A stretch of 64,000 nucleotides of DNA from Hofstenia miamia (GCA_900660155.1 CABFPE010000113.1:505976-569975), one strand, 5' to 3'; numbered from the stretch's first letter, positions 1 to 13,709 are shown. The notes: generated from the letters alone by a model not told the origin. A program made the numbers and translations.

Positions 1-1066
1 TGAATTAATGAGGAATACCTCATGAATGGAGCAGATATAATTGTTTGCAAAAATAAAATTCGTTTTATTTTTGCAAACAAACATTATTAGCCGTTTTTCT
101 GTTTTAAAAATAGTATTTGAATTTGTTTGAAAAATATTCCAATACTTTTTAGAAAAACTATTATTTAAGCTTTTTTGGTGCATTAGAAGTGTTGGAGTCA
201 CCCTGGGAACTGCAAAAAACCTATTTTCATTTTTTGAAGGCATAGCTTAGATATTATTTAATTAGTTCTCATTTTTGTTGAAAAGTAAAGTTCATCCCCG
301 TAAGTTAAACCGTCAAATAATTAAAAACACGTGAAATTTATCAATTTTAATTAGATTGAGAATAAGCGTTTGTGACGTGAAATTTTTACCCATTTAACGA
401 AAACAAACAGGGGCGTACGCAGGATTTTTTGACGGGGAGACATGATCAAGAGAGTGAAAAAAGTTTTTGAAAAATTCAGGAACTTAGTTTTTAACTTTTT
501 TAACATACTGTCTCCCCGGTGTACGCCACTGTAAGCAAACATGGTTCATGGATATTTAATGATGAATATTTAATTTTTTGAATTATTTGATCCTGATTAA
601 ATTTCTATTGCAGATAGTCAAGTATCATTGTTTGTCTTAAAAAGTGGGCAAGCATTTGAACTTCAAATTTAATACATTCTCTGGGTATTAAAATATGAGA
701 TCATTAAAGTTTTTTTGAACCTCAAGCGTCCTTGCTTTTCAAGCGGTTTGATGCAGAAAGATTATTTGCATTTGTTGGAATGTTCACAAATATAGAACCT
801 TGACAACATAAATTAGTCGAAAAAATGTCTGGGAAATAGTAAAAAATAATTTATGACCCTACTTAACTCAGGCGTTTTTTACAGTATGCGATTTAATGTT
901 TATTCTCAAAGTTGTTACTTCTTTATTTTATTGAAACTTATGCGTATGAGGAACACAAGTATTATTAATATAAGAGTTGTCACAAATAGCATCCCTTACC
1001 AAGCTTAGCGGCGTAAAGAGAATTTATTTAGGATAGTTAGTTTTTCATATAAATCAAAGTTTTTAG
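1..1066. other. Region before the first recognised exon of transporter copy 1
   Basis: No exon is recognisable here. By comparison with copy 2, where the preceding exon lies about 1 kb upstream of the matching one, this should be intron of transporter copy 1, with its earlier exons before the window. No sequence resembling copy-2 exon 25442-25561 is visible. The only structure is a short hAT-like MITE at 408-531. Confidence 0.5.
408..531. mobile_element. Short hAT-like MITE
   Basis: A 124-bp insertion. Its left end reads CAGGGGCGTAC and its right end, on the other strand, CAGTGGCGTAC; both continue into a G-run (GGGGAG) a little further in. The eight bases on each side (AAAACAAA left, TAAGCAAA right) match at six of eight positions, as expected for a decayed 8-bp hAT target duplication. 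There is no coding capacity. The hAT assignment rests on end sequence and target-site length. Confidence 0.6.
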
Positions 1067-1216
1067 GACTAATTTTTTTCGCAATTGGAATGTCTTTGTG
1101 CATGCTAAAAATGGGGAAAAAAGCTCAACCATTAATCGAGATCATTTCAATATGCAACGACGTCATAATGAAATTTATCATGTATATGATGTGGTAAGTA
1201 TTTCATCAAATATCAG

Positions 1217-1254
<38 letters not shown>

Positions 1255-4200
1255 ATTTTTTTAAATTGAAAAAGGTTTTACAATTATGTTATTAAACTTT
1301 TCTTGAGATTAGTTTTTACATAATATTTCGAAATTTGAATAGAAGATTCTGCATTTATGTTTATTACATGTATTGACAGATTTTCTCGTCATTATGATGT
1401 CATTTTTTTTGCATTCATTCACTTTGAATCATCAAAATAGAAAATCTATTTGCTGATTATAAACAATAGATATCGAATACCTCCAGATTTTAAATGTATA
1501 TCGTATTCAATAGCTTACTTGTATCGGTTTAGAAATAGTTTGGTATGAATCAATAGGAATAGAATATGACGTTTTCTTAAGGGTTTTACCCTGTATTTTC
1601 ATCATGAGAATTGCTTGTAATTTTATTAACAATTTTTAGAAATGCTCTAGCTTGTCTCACATCGTAAGTTAAAGGTCTTGAAATTGGCGCATTGATTTTC
1701 TAGATATTTATGTACTTGGGTATGTTATGTACATCAGTAATTCGAAATTTTATTAAAATATCAAAACCAGATGATTTAACTTATGTTTAGGTATACGCCT
1801 ATTGGAATTTTCTTCCTCATTGTGCAAAACGTCATTAAATTAGAGGACCTGCAAACAACAGCTGAAACGATGGGGATGTTCATTTTTACTGTCGTTTTGG
1901 CACTTTCTATTCACTTTTTTCTCATTCTTACTCCCATTTACTTTGTATTTGTAAGAAAAAACCCTTTAGTTTTCCTTCGAAATCTACTTCCTGCCATAAT
2001 GACTGCTTTTGGAACTGCTTCAAGGTAATTACTTTGAAATGAATTGCTGATATCATCTCATTCAATTTTTTGAATACTCCTATATATGAATTCATTTTTC
2101 CCTAACAGGTCGATAGGAAATATATGAATGCTTACAATTTATATTTGCACATCACAGAACAAATTGCTTAAATATTACGATTGAACAGGATTTTGCATTG
2201 CATAGAATCAGCAGTTTTAACTGATATTAAAATGCTGATGTATTTTTTACAATTAATTATTCTATGCCGAATAATGAGATCTAACAAAATCAATATTTTT
2301 GGATCTTGTACTAAAACTAAATTTTGGATAAACTATATTTCATCATATAAAGCTCCTTTTCCAATTTAATTGTGAACTCAAATCCATTTTGAATATATTA
2401 GTTGAAAATAGAACTGTTAGATTCTACTTTCTGCGTATGTTTTATGGACTACATCAAGAATTTAATAGTGAACAAATATTGTGCACAAAAGAAAAAAAAG
2501 TTCTTAAGTTAACATATTTTGATGAAGAAATGAGAAAATATATATGCAGTCAGAAAGAATGATAACAAAGTTTTGCAACGCAACTTTTTATGTATACTTT
2601 ATACATACACTCTAAATCAATATATCATTAAAAATACAATTATGTTTGATTTAAGCTATAGCATAATTTTATGAAACATAAGAATATAAAATGTTTATGA
2701 TTATCAAACAATTGGAAATCTGACAGTAAAGCATGAATGTACATAATACCTTTAAAATTCAATAGTTTACTCAAAAGTTTAAGAGATTCCAGATCATAAA
2801 CTGGATTTTTGAAACATATTTTCTTTAGCTCGGCCACTTTACCAATGACATTCCACTGCATGGAAGAAAAGAATAAGATCGACAAGCGGGTTACTAGATT
2901 TGTGCTTCCAATTGGTGCAACTGTCAATATGGACGGCACAGCATTATATGAAGGACTTTGTGCTCTATTTATCGCTCAAATGAATGACTATACATTAGAT
3001 ATTGGACAGATTTTAACTATAATGTAAGTCTCTATTCTTAACCCTCTGTAATTATACAGGTAGAAATACACATCACACACACGCATATATATATATATAT
3101 ATATAAATAAATTTTTGCATTATTTGGTGGATAAATACACTGTTAATTCCATAGCAATATCTACGACCTAAATAAAATTAATTAAATGTTTTTAGCATAA
3201 TCAGTATTGTGGCTAGCGTTGGCGCTGCTTCAATTCCCAGTGCCGGATTAGTGACAATGGTTTTAGTATTTGAGTCCGTCGGTTTACCTGTTGAGCAGAT
3301 TGCTATGATTTATACTGTTGATTGGTTTCTGTAAGTTTATTTTGTTTTTCCATGCTTAGAAATTTAGGTATTCTAAGCATTTACTAACCGAATTAACATC
3401 AAATGAAAAAATTAGAATTTGAATATCTGAATTTTATTCTGTTTTAAAGCAAAATAGATACGAAAAAGGTCTAAGTGCAGTTTTTTAAAAATTCATCGTT
3501 TTACAACACCAGTGAAATATTGAAAATTTGGCATTCTGAAACCTGAAAAAAAATATGTTTAATGATGAACGCACTGAAGTACATCCAAAATATCACGTGT
3601 TTATTAATAGACATTAGTACATTTTAGGCTTTAAAAAACTTGGCCTAAATAGACCCGCCTAAATGCTAAACTCTGAAACCGTGAAAACTATGCAAAATAA
3701 GTCAGCCATGTCATCAATTGGTTTGGATCTCGCAAGTCTTTGAAATCTTAATGGCTAATAGTACAATTTGATGCATTCTGGAGTGGTATTTCTAAATTTT
3801 GATTGATGCTAAGCATTTATGCAATATTTTGTTAATCTAATCATTTGTAGTGTAATAAATTCAACTATAAGAAATTCAAACATGCGACACTTCTGAATTT
3901 CTATTGTGAATTAAAAATATTTCCACTAGAAAATAACGTCAAGCACTACATTTGTAAAGCATATATACATACTGTAACTTATATTTGTCTAACAGGCCAA
4001 CAAACATGCGTATGACAAATTTCACGGACTTGAAACGCCAGGAAAATCTTTTAAAATCGGTACGTCTGGCAGGCGTTGGTTTAATTTAAAAAACAGTCTT
4101 TTTCAAAAATACAGGTTGCCTAGAGAAAAGATTTTCGAAAAATGTTACTTGCACGCTTTGTATCCTACAAAAATTTTTTAGAGCAAATAAATATAAGTGG

Positions 4201-4933
4201 TTCCGTTTTTTCTTTTTCAGACCATATGTATTGAAAGAAATATTTGTTGATTTCCAAGTGGTTTAACTTATAAGCAAATATCAGATACCGGATTTTTTTC
4301 AGCTTACATTGAAATTCTGTGGGATAGAAGCATATATGAAAATCTTCGACTCCTTAAGGCAGACCAAATATTGCTTTCTGCTGACCTCTAATTCAAGACT
4401 TTAATGAAGCCACGTTTCAGTTATTAAAGGCTGGCATAGTTCAAAAATTGACTTGATATGTTTTTGCTTTATAATTAGTAGTATAATTTAAAACTACTTT
4501 ATTAATTATAGTTATCCTCGAAATGCGCATGTAGTAGTACTTATAACATATTTGAACTTCATGGATACTTTTGGAATTTTCCGTACTTCTTAAAAAAATC
4601 GAAATTTTTGCAACATGTCTTTTAAAATGAAATCGCACTTAAATGGATGTTTTATGTAAATTCATAACACCATTTCTTGTTAGTCTAAGACATTTAATTT
4701 TGAATTTTAAACAAATTAAATTGAACTTTAGAATTTATCTACAATATTTATACATTAATTAACACTTGATTAGACTTAATTGGCATTTATATAAAACTGA
4801 ATTTTGTAGGGATCGCTTCCGCACTGCTGTCAACATTACTGGAGATTCAATTGGTGCTGCCATTGTGGCTAAATTGTGCGGGAAGAATGTATACAATAGC
4901 GAAGAGAGGGAAATGATCAATAGCAAGCTTTAG
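1067..4933 (+). CDS. Excitatory amino-acid transporter copy 1 (SLC1 family), 3' five exons
   Basis: Partial gene for a sodium-coupled glutamate/aspartate transporter of the plasma membrane. Exons are 1067-1193, 1791-2024, 2829-3023, 3196-3330 and 4810-4933 (stop TAG). Every junction is GT..AG, and with the one base carried from the missing upstream exon they sum to 272 codons. The protein covers the C-terminal transport domain: the serine-rich hairpin ASSSATLP, the cation/substrate motif NMDGT, the second hairpin [10 protein letters not shown], and [12 protein letters not shown]. In EAAT3 numbering the last supplies D444, R447, T448, N451 and D455; arginine at 447 marks acidic amino-acid transport as opposed to ASCT-type neutral exchange. 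The 5' exons lie outside the window. A likely poly(A) signal (AATAAA) is near 5160. Sister of the copy ending at 33726. No frame damage is seen, so it looks functional. Confidence 0.9.
1219..1250. repeat. AT dinucleotide microsatellite
   Basis: Uninterrupted AT repeat in the intron after the first recognised exon of copy 1. Similar shorter runs occur at 3085-3105, 13677-13704, 24884-24920 and 36110-36144. Confidence 0.95.
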
Positions 4934-7616
4934 TTCATAAGCAATTAGCCTTTAAATTTTATTGAACTTTTGTATTTTTAACTACTGTAAATTTGGTTAT
5001 TGTATTATAATTTTTTAAACAGTTGTTAATTTGATGTCCTGTAAAACGAAATCATTTGGAAGAACTATTTCTGGAACAAAAATAAGTTAGTCTTTCGTGA
5101 AATGAAAAATAGGTTCTTGTTATATGCTGTGGTGAGTTGTTTTTAACCAACTGATAATATAAATAAAACTTTTTCGAATATAATACTTTTTTCAATATTA
5201 AGCAAAAACTGTGACATGTATTTCAGCTCGCTGGTCATGTATATTTGGCCGTGGTCTGGCACTGCCAACCTATAAACTCACAAAAGCTGGTTCGGCCTAC
5301 CGCCACACTTCATATGCCAATGAAATTAGCACACAAAGAAAGATATGTAGATGCATAAGGATTTAATCTTGTCTTTTATGCCTAAAGGTTCCCTGACAAC
5401 ATCGATTTTTCACACTTAGATTATTAATGCAGTAAGAGAGGCAAGACTGAAAATTTGGTTTTGTTAATTAGTAGTAGTAGTAATTATACCCTGAACCTAG
5501 TTTGGCATGTAGAAGTTGATTTCACATAGGCTTTAAAGTCTTTGAAAATAGAATGTATTGGTTATATATTGTGCGAATCTGCTTTTTTTGTATTTAATGT
5601 TTGCCTATCTTCTATGATGTCTAGCTCCCCCTTGCCGCTTTGAGTATTAAACATATAAATGAGTGAAACGTTTTCACTACAATATATTAATATTGACTTA
5701 TGAAAATGTTATCATTCATTTATTGACAAAGTATTCGATATTTAAGACTAATTTGCGCGTCTGTTTATTATGGACTAGGAAACTGCCCGTGTTATGCATG
5801 GGGATTTCAATGGGCTGTATTAGATATTTAATAAATGAATTAACTTTAAACAAACCATATTTTGTGTTCTTAATATTTTAGGAACGAAATAAGTAATAAA
5901 TGCGATCATCATACATTGGTAAAATGATTTTTATTTACAATTTAGCATATAACACTCCTTAATTATCATTTAATATTCTAAGCACATTCAAAGCATGGTA
6001 ACACCTAATGCAAAAAAGTGTATAGTATCCCAACAAAATCGAGTCAATTATTGTAGTATTAAAGACATTTTAATATTTTTGATATCTGAACAGATGGTAA
6101 TAAAAAACAATCGGGTGTGAAGATATATAAGAAAAATTGAATCATAAAGCACTCTAGCACTGCACAATAGTAAAAAAATGCAAAAATTACAAAATCAACA
6201 TCATGCAAACAATGTTCAAATAGCGTTTTTGAGCTTACTACGTCTCGCAAAGAATTGCAATACTTTGCTACAGGGTAAAATAATAAGCTCGGAAGATCTT
6301 TCTTGTCCGTATCCAGCTATATGTGACAAACTTAGTTATCATTCTTAGGGTATGCTAAAAAGAAAGTAAGCTTGCATGCGATAAGAAGGTTTGGTATATT
6401 GATCTTGACGACAATAAAAATAAAGAAAAGACAAACAAACTCGAAAATATGTTCAAAAATTAAAAATATATGAAATGTTGTTCGAATTCGGTGCAAGGTT
6501 GTGTTTAAGAAAAAGCGAAATCTAGTCGGTCACTTTTGGATAATCACTAATTTGTAAACACTGTCTCCAGTGCTGAATGATTCAATTTCCTGATGAACAG
6601 TAATTTCTATTAAATGCTATTTTGTAGAAATTTTCAAAATGTTATAAAGAAATTCAATATATACCTTTATATCATTCTATATCATTATATATATCATTGG
6701 CATTAGCATTTGTCTACTGTCTTTGGTACCATTAAGTTAAAATTTATTAGAAAAAAGCATTAAATTTTTCTATGTATAATATGCCTTGTCGTATTTTGCA
6801 TTTTAGCTTAGCAATCTGTCTGAATTTGCTTTTTGCCTTTCTTTTATGCAATTTTAAAGTGGTTTGTTTTGAGGGTGGGTAAGCCTCTAAAAACGTTTTG
6901 GCTTAGGATTTAAATAAATATTACACCATCACAAAAATAGCTTCAAAATTTTTAAACTATCTACACCTGTAATTATTTAAAGCTAATTAAGGTAATTTGA
7001 AACTCTACCTGATATCTTCATATTCATGTCAACACTATGCCACATTTATTTGATTGTTTTACTTACACTTCTACCTTTTCACAAAATTTCTAAAGGGAAT
7101 TCAATTTTCCTAGTCGACTATTTTTATGGATTCCACAAAACATGGATTTATTAAGAACATTGAAACTTAAATTGCTAAAAGAAATGGGAATGCGATTTAT
7201 TGCAATTCGTTGTGACTCTGTTATATCTATATTTAGCTAGTCCTTTCAAGTCCTACTGTAATCATGGCCTGGCAATTTGCAATACAAAAATGGAAACGAA
7301 GCAATAAAATGCTCTTGCAAGTAGCGAACTGTTTCAAATGTTTTCCAAGTCGTCAATGAAAGAATATTACTTTCATTTTTGTGATACTACAATACTTACC
7401 TTCGTTTCGAAGCAAACAAAAAATTTGCCAAGCATATTAGAGAGTCTCACAAGTAAAGAATTATAATAGATCTTAGAAATTCTGTATTTCCAAATATACT
7501 AATTAGATCTATGTATATCTGTGCTATTCTATATTTGCTTTCAATTATCATCAATCAAATGATTTTGAAATGCGCTCATTGTATTTGGATAAAGTTTTTA
7601 TTAATTATCAAAAAAA
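4934..7616. other. 3' flank of transporter copy 1 and intergenic DNA
   Basis: The first 170 bases or so are the 3' UTR: a stretch near 5041-5085 aligns with the segment after the copy-2 stop (about 33830-33880). A somewhat GC-richer block at 5226-5360 begins straight after TTTCAG and reads open for about 43 codons to a TAA, but I do not recognise the peptide. The rest is AT-rich with no supported gene. Confidence 0.5.
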
Positions 7617-8619
7617 TCAAAATGCTTCAAAAAGCATAAGCATGTGCAAAATAATAAATTCTTTGATTTGGTTAATTTGCAATAACTCGGTCGGGGGTAT
7701 TTGTTCACACTTAATAGCGAGGAGGTGCCCCAAAGTATCCTTCATAATATCAATTCTATTCATCACCAAGCGTGATGCTTGCAGGACAATAGTTTACGTA
7801 TGGCTGAATACTAAGAGAACAAAAAATAGATGTCATAATATTCTAGTGTCAAAAAAATTGTCTGCAATTCCAAAACATTTGAAAAATGAGTTTCAAAATC
7901 CCAACAACAGCAATATTTTGCAGGGCGGTGACCAGAGATAAACTACATTTTCTCCTATTGTTAGTCTGCTAGATTTGAGTTTGGCTGTATTGATAAAATC
8001 GCTGGCTGTGGATTAGCAGCTGACTGCACGGTTTGTAATATATTAAGGATGTAAATATTCTTTTGCAAAGAGTGATAGTTCATAAAGCCGATATTTAATT
8101 TTGCTTCATATCATCTACTTCTTGGTATTGAAGATGTTAGTTGTGGTATCTGCTTTATAAGCCGGATATGGGAAGTGGGTTGGGGTGGTTGTGGAGGTGG
8201 GCTCAGTTAGTTCATGCATGGTACCAACATTTGATTGAGATTAAGATCTAGCTGATTCAGGTTGTTAGGCTGATGTTGTTTGCAGGATTTCAATGATTAA
8301 TGCTGTCGTTGCAGAATTCAAAAGCTGTGAGATGGCGGTGGAAAACTGACATGTAATTCAAAGGCTGCTCTGCAATATTGGGTAGTTTCCCCTCCTGCAT
8401 CCCTTAAGACAGGTAACATCAAATGAACGGCTGTTAAGAGTCTTATCAACATACTAATTTCTGAAATAAGTAGAAACAGTAAACCTGTCTAAATCAAAAC
8501 AAAAGGCAATTGATTCTACATTAGCCTATTACCCGATAAATTCAAAATATACTTGCTGGAATACCCAACCCAATGTCATGAAGCGGACTGAGCATATATT
8601 TATGTCGCATGGCCTCCAT
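7617..8619 (-). pseudogene. Unrecognised exon-like region, possibly a decayed gene
   Basis: On the minus strand, three stretches read like real protein. The first (8619-8566) starts MEAMRHKYMLSPLHDIGLG and ends at a possible GT donor. The second, from 8402 after a possible AG acceptor, joins it in phase and continues MQEGKLPNIAEQPLNYMSVF, then about 20 more residues to a stop at 8292-8290. A one-base shift there reopens a Gln/Pro/Asn-rich frame to about 7950, with two in-frame stops. The last (about 7786-7617) includes MNRIDIMKDTLGHLLAIKCE and ends at TGA, followed within 20 bases by AATAAA-like sequence. The block is GC-richer than its surroundings. I recognise no family. It may be a gene with small introns or a relic with frameshifts and stops. 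Confidence 0.3.
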
Positions 8620-11600
8620 TAACTTTTTTTAAAAGTTAGTGGATTATATACCTAATGAATTTTACATTGTAATGATCTCAGTTTGTGAAAATGACTCTTA
8701 AAATAATTTGGAGGAAAGTTTCTTTAGTATTTGTTTAACTGTTAATGCTTAGCATGACTCTTTACAATAGAATCAAAACACAATGAATGACATGACAATT
8801 TTATGGCCAATAGACTAACAAAAGATTAACAAACTACGTGTTGTAGAATCATACAATCATTCCTTTAAGCCTTTGGTCATTAACCATATTTCCACTGGTG
8901 TTACTTCAAAGTAACAAATCGATTTTCCTCATTTTTGAAAAATTGTATCTAAGCTTGTTAAGAAATATTTAAAGCTTATGCAATGATTAATATAATTGCT
9001 ACAGCATAATCCAATGCCTGAATTACATGCAAATAAGAATTCTTTTAAATGAGAAATCTGATTTTTGTAAAAATATTCAAGATATTTCCGAACCCATAGT
9101 GTTCAGATATTGAGGCAGTCTAATGCCCATGGGAACAAAAACTAGCCTGAAATATTTTGTCTTCTGAAAACAATCTATGTGAGTTCCGTCCAGGCGCACC
9201 GCGGGCAAAGTCAGAGGTTGTAACGCCCAGGGTTTTCGAGTACTAGGAATGTTAAGAAGTCGAACTCGAATGAGTTCGCAAAATTCTATCGGAAAAACTC
9301 GGAAGTGAAATCATTAAGGCTCGAACTCGTTCGGAAATGCCCATGAACACATTATATAAAATCAATTGCTAAAAATTAAATTGGTTTATCAATCGCAAAT
9401 ATATATTTTTAACTAATGAAACACAGAATTCATTATAAAAAAAAAATTTTTACATTAAAAAACTCGGAATTACAAAAAAACTATATTGAATTCAGAATAT
9501 TATTTGAAAAAATACTCAAACTCGGAAAGCAAAAACTCCACCTCGTGTCGAGAAACTCGATATCAACTCGAAAACGCTGGTGTTTTTCGATTTTAAACAT
9601 CTTCATTAGTTCGTGAATTATGAACGTTTCAAATTGTTTGTTGAAATCATCACAGAATTTGGAAAATTATAGGTGGAAATAGGGCTAAATTTGTTTCAAT
9701 TTCAACTAAAATAATCAAATTCTGCTAAAATTTCTCAATGTTGCTGCTTATTGATATAGTTTTATTTTATAAAACCTGTGTATCACACATAAGAATACAA
9801 ACATAAAATAAAATCTAGATGCAAGCCTTTGTTTGAAGCCCGGCATGTCTGAAAAATATTACTATTAAGTAGTTGATTCAGTAATAGTTACATGTTAGAT
9901 TAAGCTTCCCACGTGTTTGTTTCCCTACTTGATAAACCAAGTGCAACAATGTCACTTATCTGCAAAACAGTTTTGTGTCAGGCTCCAAAAATCAAACGAT
10001 GTACAGAAAATACAAAAGTGCATAAAACCCACTAAAGTTTTCAAGAAATGGGAAACCAAAACCGTTCAATCTAATTTTTAATGTATTAGAAATATTATAA
10101 CTTAGTAGTATATACTAATCCAGGGCAAAAGATCAGTGTGTCATCTACGCCTTTTACGGTTCGATTTAAAAACTAAAGCATTCAAGTAAAAAGTTATTGA
10201 ATTCAATTTAAAACATACGCATTATTAAAAAAAATGAAACTAAGACAAATAAACTATAAACAAATATAATGTTTGCTTTATTTTGCATAAATTATGTCAT
10301 CCCCAGCCATAACTTGCGTATTGCCTGATCAATACATGCAGTAAGAGATGTATAGCCTCTTTTGTTAGAGGGAGAATTCTCTTCTCAGTGGGACAGGGGT
10401 TGTAATAACTTGAGCGTGGGTTACGTCAAACAAATATTAATATTATAGTGATTCTGAAGAGAAGTATTTTTTCACATTCTGGTGTTTAAACAGCCTGATC
10501 AGTTTTTAATGAAATGCGACAAATTTTGTGTTTTTTTGAAAATTATGTTTTTTTCATTTGCAAGCTAATGTAGATATAGATGCGTCATAAGGGTTTAAAG
10601 CCTGCAGTTTGTTACAATTATGATGGGCCAAACAAGAACTGAATTTAATATTTCTTTATTATTTATGGAGACTCTCAATAGCATTGATGGACTATTTAGC
10701 AGGCAATGAATAAACAAGGGATTGGACTCCTGCTTATGCCAACCTAGATAATAAGCATGATTACTTAACTATGTAAGCCATTTACGCATGTTCGTTTAAA
10801 ATATAAACAATAATGCAGAAATTTTATATATATTAATTACATCATATATGTTTATATAGTTTAGATATGCAGGAAAATGGCTAATTTGTTTACAACATAC
10901 GACATACATTGTTCCTGTACTAGAGATTTACAATATTCGGGTTGATGTACCTAGTTTTGAGCTTAAAATTGGGCTGACATTACTTGTATATCAATTTTGC
11001 CTCTGAACTTTTGACGCTATATGCTTACTGAAACAAATTGAAGAGATTAAGATATATATTATAATTCAAACTTTGAACATATTGTAGAGTTAGCTTAAAC
11101 AAAGCTATTACAATCTCGTTCGACGTTTACTATGCGTTTAAGAATTAATGAATCATGAAGTGAATGGGCAAATAGACAAATTAAAACCATGAGGGGCCTT
11201 CATTGACTCAGAACTAGTAAAAAATTATATTTTATGTGATTGGGTGATAAAACATATATATTGATGCAAAAGTACTCTAGTTTGCTATAATTAAGAAGCC
11301 CAGTGACAAATATAAAAGGTAATGCCTAGCATATCATATGCTACATTATTCAAAACATTATCTGAAAAATATTTGTAATCTTTTTCAAACAATTTTCATC
11401 AGTAATTTCAAAAATTTGTAAGATTATTTCAATCTAATCAATTGTAAAAATATTTTTACTGACAATTTTGGTGTTGGAGAAAAATCATTTTCATTGCTAT
11501 ATATTTCAAGAGAGCTTTATAGTGCAACAATTTAATACTATTTCACTATATTATAGCGCTCTTTCGTAAAAAAAAATCAAAAGATCGCCATTTTATGTTT

Positions 11601-12114
11601 TATATGAAATATTTACAAATTGTAATACACTTACTTACCGGAATTAAGGACAAATGTATGCAGAAATGCCGTTTTTACTCCTATATAAGCTTAAATTTTA
11701 TGTTAACAATTTTATCATATTTAATGCTTAAATGCAGTAAAATAGATAAAAAATTTATAAAAGCTAGCTTTGCGAAAACTTTTTCATTTGTTTAACGCCC
11801 GCTATAACTAAGATGTACAGGTTCGATGGCAACCATAATGTGTAAGGTATAATTTTTAGTATTTCAACAAACTTCGTTTTTATAGTTTTGACAAGATTAT
11901 TTGTGCTGTCTATATAAAGGTAACTAAAAAGTAGCATGGAAACTAAATAATTTAATTGAATTTATTTGCTTATAGTAAATAGGATTAAAATAAATTTGCA
12001 ATTCACCAGATTATAGTTTCAGCATTTCACATAGTCGACCAAGCCAAGTAAAATAACGGTTCTTATTTGCCAAAGATTCACTAACTACGAACTTTACTTG
12101 CTTTAATCGAAAAG
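8620..12114. other. Intergenic DNA between the transporter copies
   Basis: AT-rich. Apart from the ACTCG-rich patch at 9240-9580 I see no gene, RNA gene or mobile element. The promoter and the first exon of transporter copy 2 should lie in its last part, but I could not identify either. Confidence 0.4.
9240..9580. repeat. Cluster of degenerate ACTCG/CGAGT motifs
   Basis: The motif ACTCG or its complement occurs about ten times in 340 bases of otherwise AT-rich sequence, often as AACTCGGAA, and once as the near-palindrome CGAACTCGAATGAGTTCG. This looks like a decayed short tandem repeat or an element remnant. Confidence 0.4.
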
Positions 12115-12116
12115 AA

Positions 12117-13676
12117 GTGAAAATCATAAACCACCTAAAGAAGGATCTTTTGTTAATTTTCACAGTCATTTCTGTTGTAGCAGGCATAGGAATCGGGCTT
12201 CTTCTTCGTGAGATTAGCCTAAGTCGATATGTAACTTACTTAATATCAATTCCTGGCGAAATAATGATGCGTCTCCTGAAAATGTTGATTCTGCCACTAA
12301 TAGTCTTTAGCATCATGAATGGTAAGAATTTTATCCTACATTACATTTGCAAAATTTTTTCACCTTAAAAATTTTGGAGAACACTGTATTAAGCAGCAGT
12401 GTTACAAATAGATGTTTGCTCTACGTCGAACCGACATTAGGGCAGTTTAATTCGCAAAATTTTCTTTTGGGGATATACCGTGCATCTCATAATTATCAAC
12501 AATTTAAAAAACACAATATATTTAATACAATTCGATTAAACTCAAGTAAATAAAGAGTAAGTTAATGGATATAAATGTGGGTTTGGTTATACAAGTTGTT
12601 CACTGCGATAACCTTCACATTCAATGAGCAGTGATTGTCGATCAATGAGATGATGAACCCAGAAATGGAACCGGCTACCGGGGCTTTTAAATTTCATGAA
12701 TGCCGGTAAAATTACTGGCTGNNNNNNNNNNNNNNNNTACAAGTTGTTCACTGCGATAACCTTCACATTCAATGAGCAGTGATTGTCGATCAATGAGATG
12801 ATGAACCCAGAAATGGAACCGGCTACCGGCCGGCCGAGGCCGGTTGCGCCGAGGCCGGGGCTTTTAAATTTCATGAATGCCGGTAAAATTACTGGCTGTT
12901 TACCGGCCAAAATTATAACAAATATTCTTGTTTATCTTGTAAAGATGGAATACTTTGCTTAGTTTGGAAGGAATTTCTATGAACACTTCAAATTCGAAAA
13001 AATTTTGTTGTATGAGCAATCTCCAGTATTGCAATTACAAAAGTAATTAAATTTACTTTCTGGAATCTCTCATAAATTTTACTAAAAAGGAATTGTTCTG
13101 CTTTTTGATAGGGTAATTTTATTTCAGTTTTCTATGAAACTTACTAATAATATTAAAAGAAACTGTTTAAAATACTGAAAGTATAATGCATTGAGATTTG
13201 AGAGACCTCATTCAAATAAAGCAACTGGAACCCTTTTTATTTTAATAATATTGGAAGGGACTCTCAAAATAATTTTGAAGAATGCAACAAGATATTCAAA
13301 TACAAATGTCAATAAACACATCCTACTAAACTAGCAATTATATTTAGTTTTAGTGCAATATTCTTTAAATTATATTTGTGTACTTATAAGTTATTAAATG
13401 TTAAACGGGGTCAAATGCTACAGCAATGTGAAACATAATAATTGACAATGCTACTCGCTTAGTTTTATATGTTTTAACTATCATGCAAAGTAAACTAACT
13501 AAACATAACTGAAACGTTCACATTTTTTCATTCACTGAAAGTGAAAACAACTGATTAAAGTTATGCAAAGAATTGATAAATAGAAAATATCCAAATTGGG
13601 TTTTTCTAGAAATGTAGTTATAATAGATTGAAAATTGCATTATGCAATATCAGCTCTTTGCATGTGTAATCTTCTA

Positions 13677-13709
<33 letters not shown>

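Noticed and set aside
7570..7941. 123-codon ATG-started frame on the plus strand
   Set aside because: It lies antisense to the better coding signal on the minus strand, and its own peptide is not family-like.
12587..12910. Minus-strand frame running through the N gap
   Set aside because: It exists only because duplicated flanks are joined through Ns; no protein family matches.
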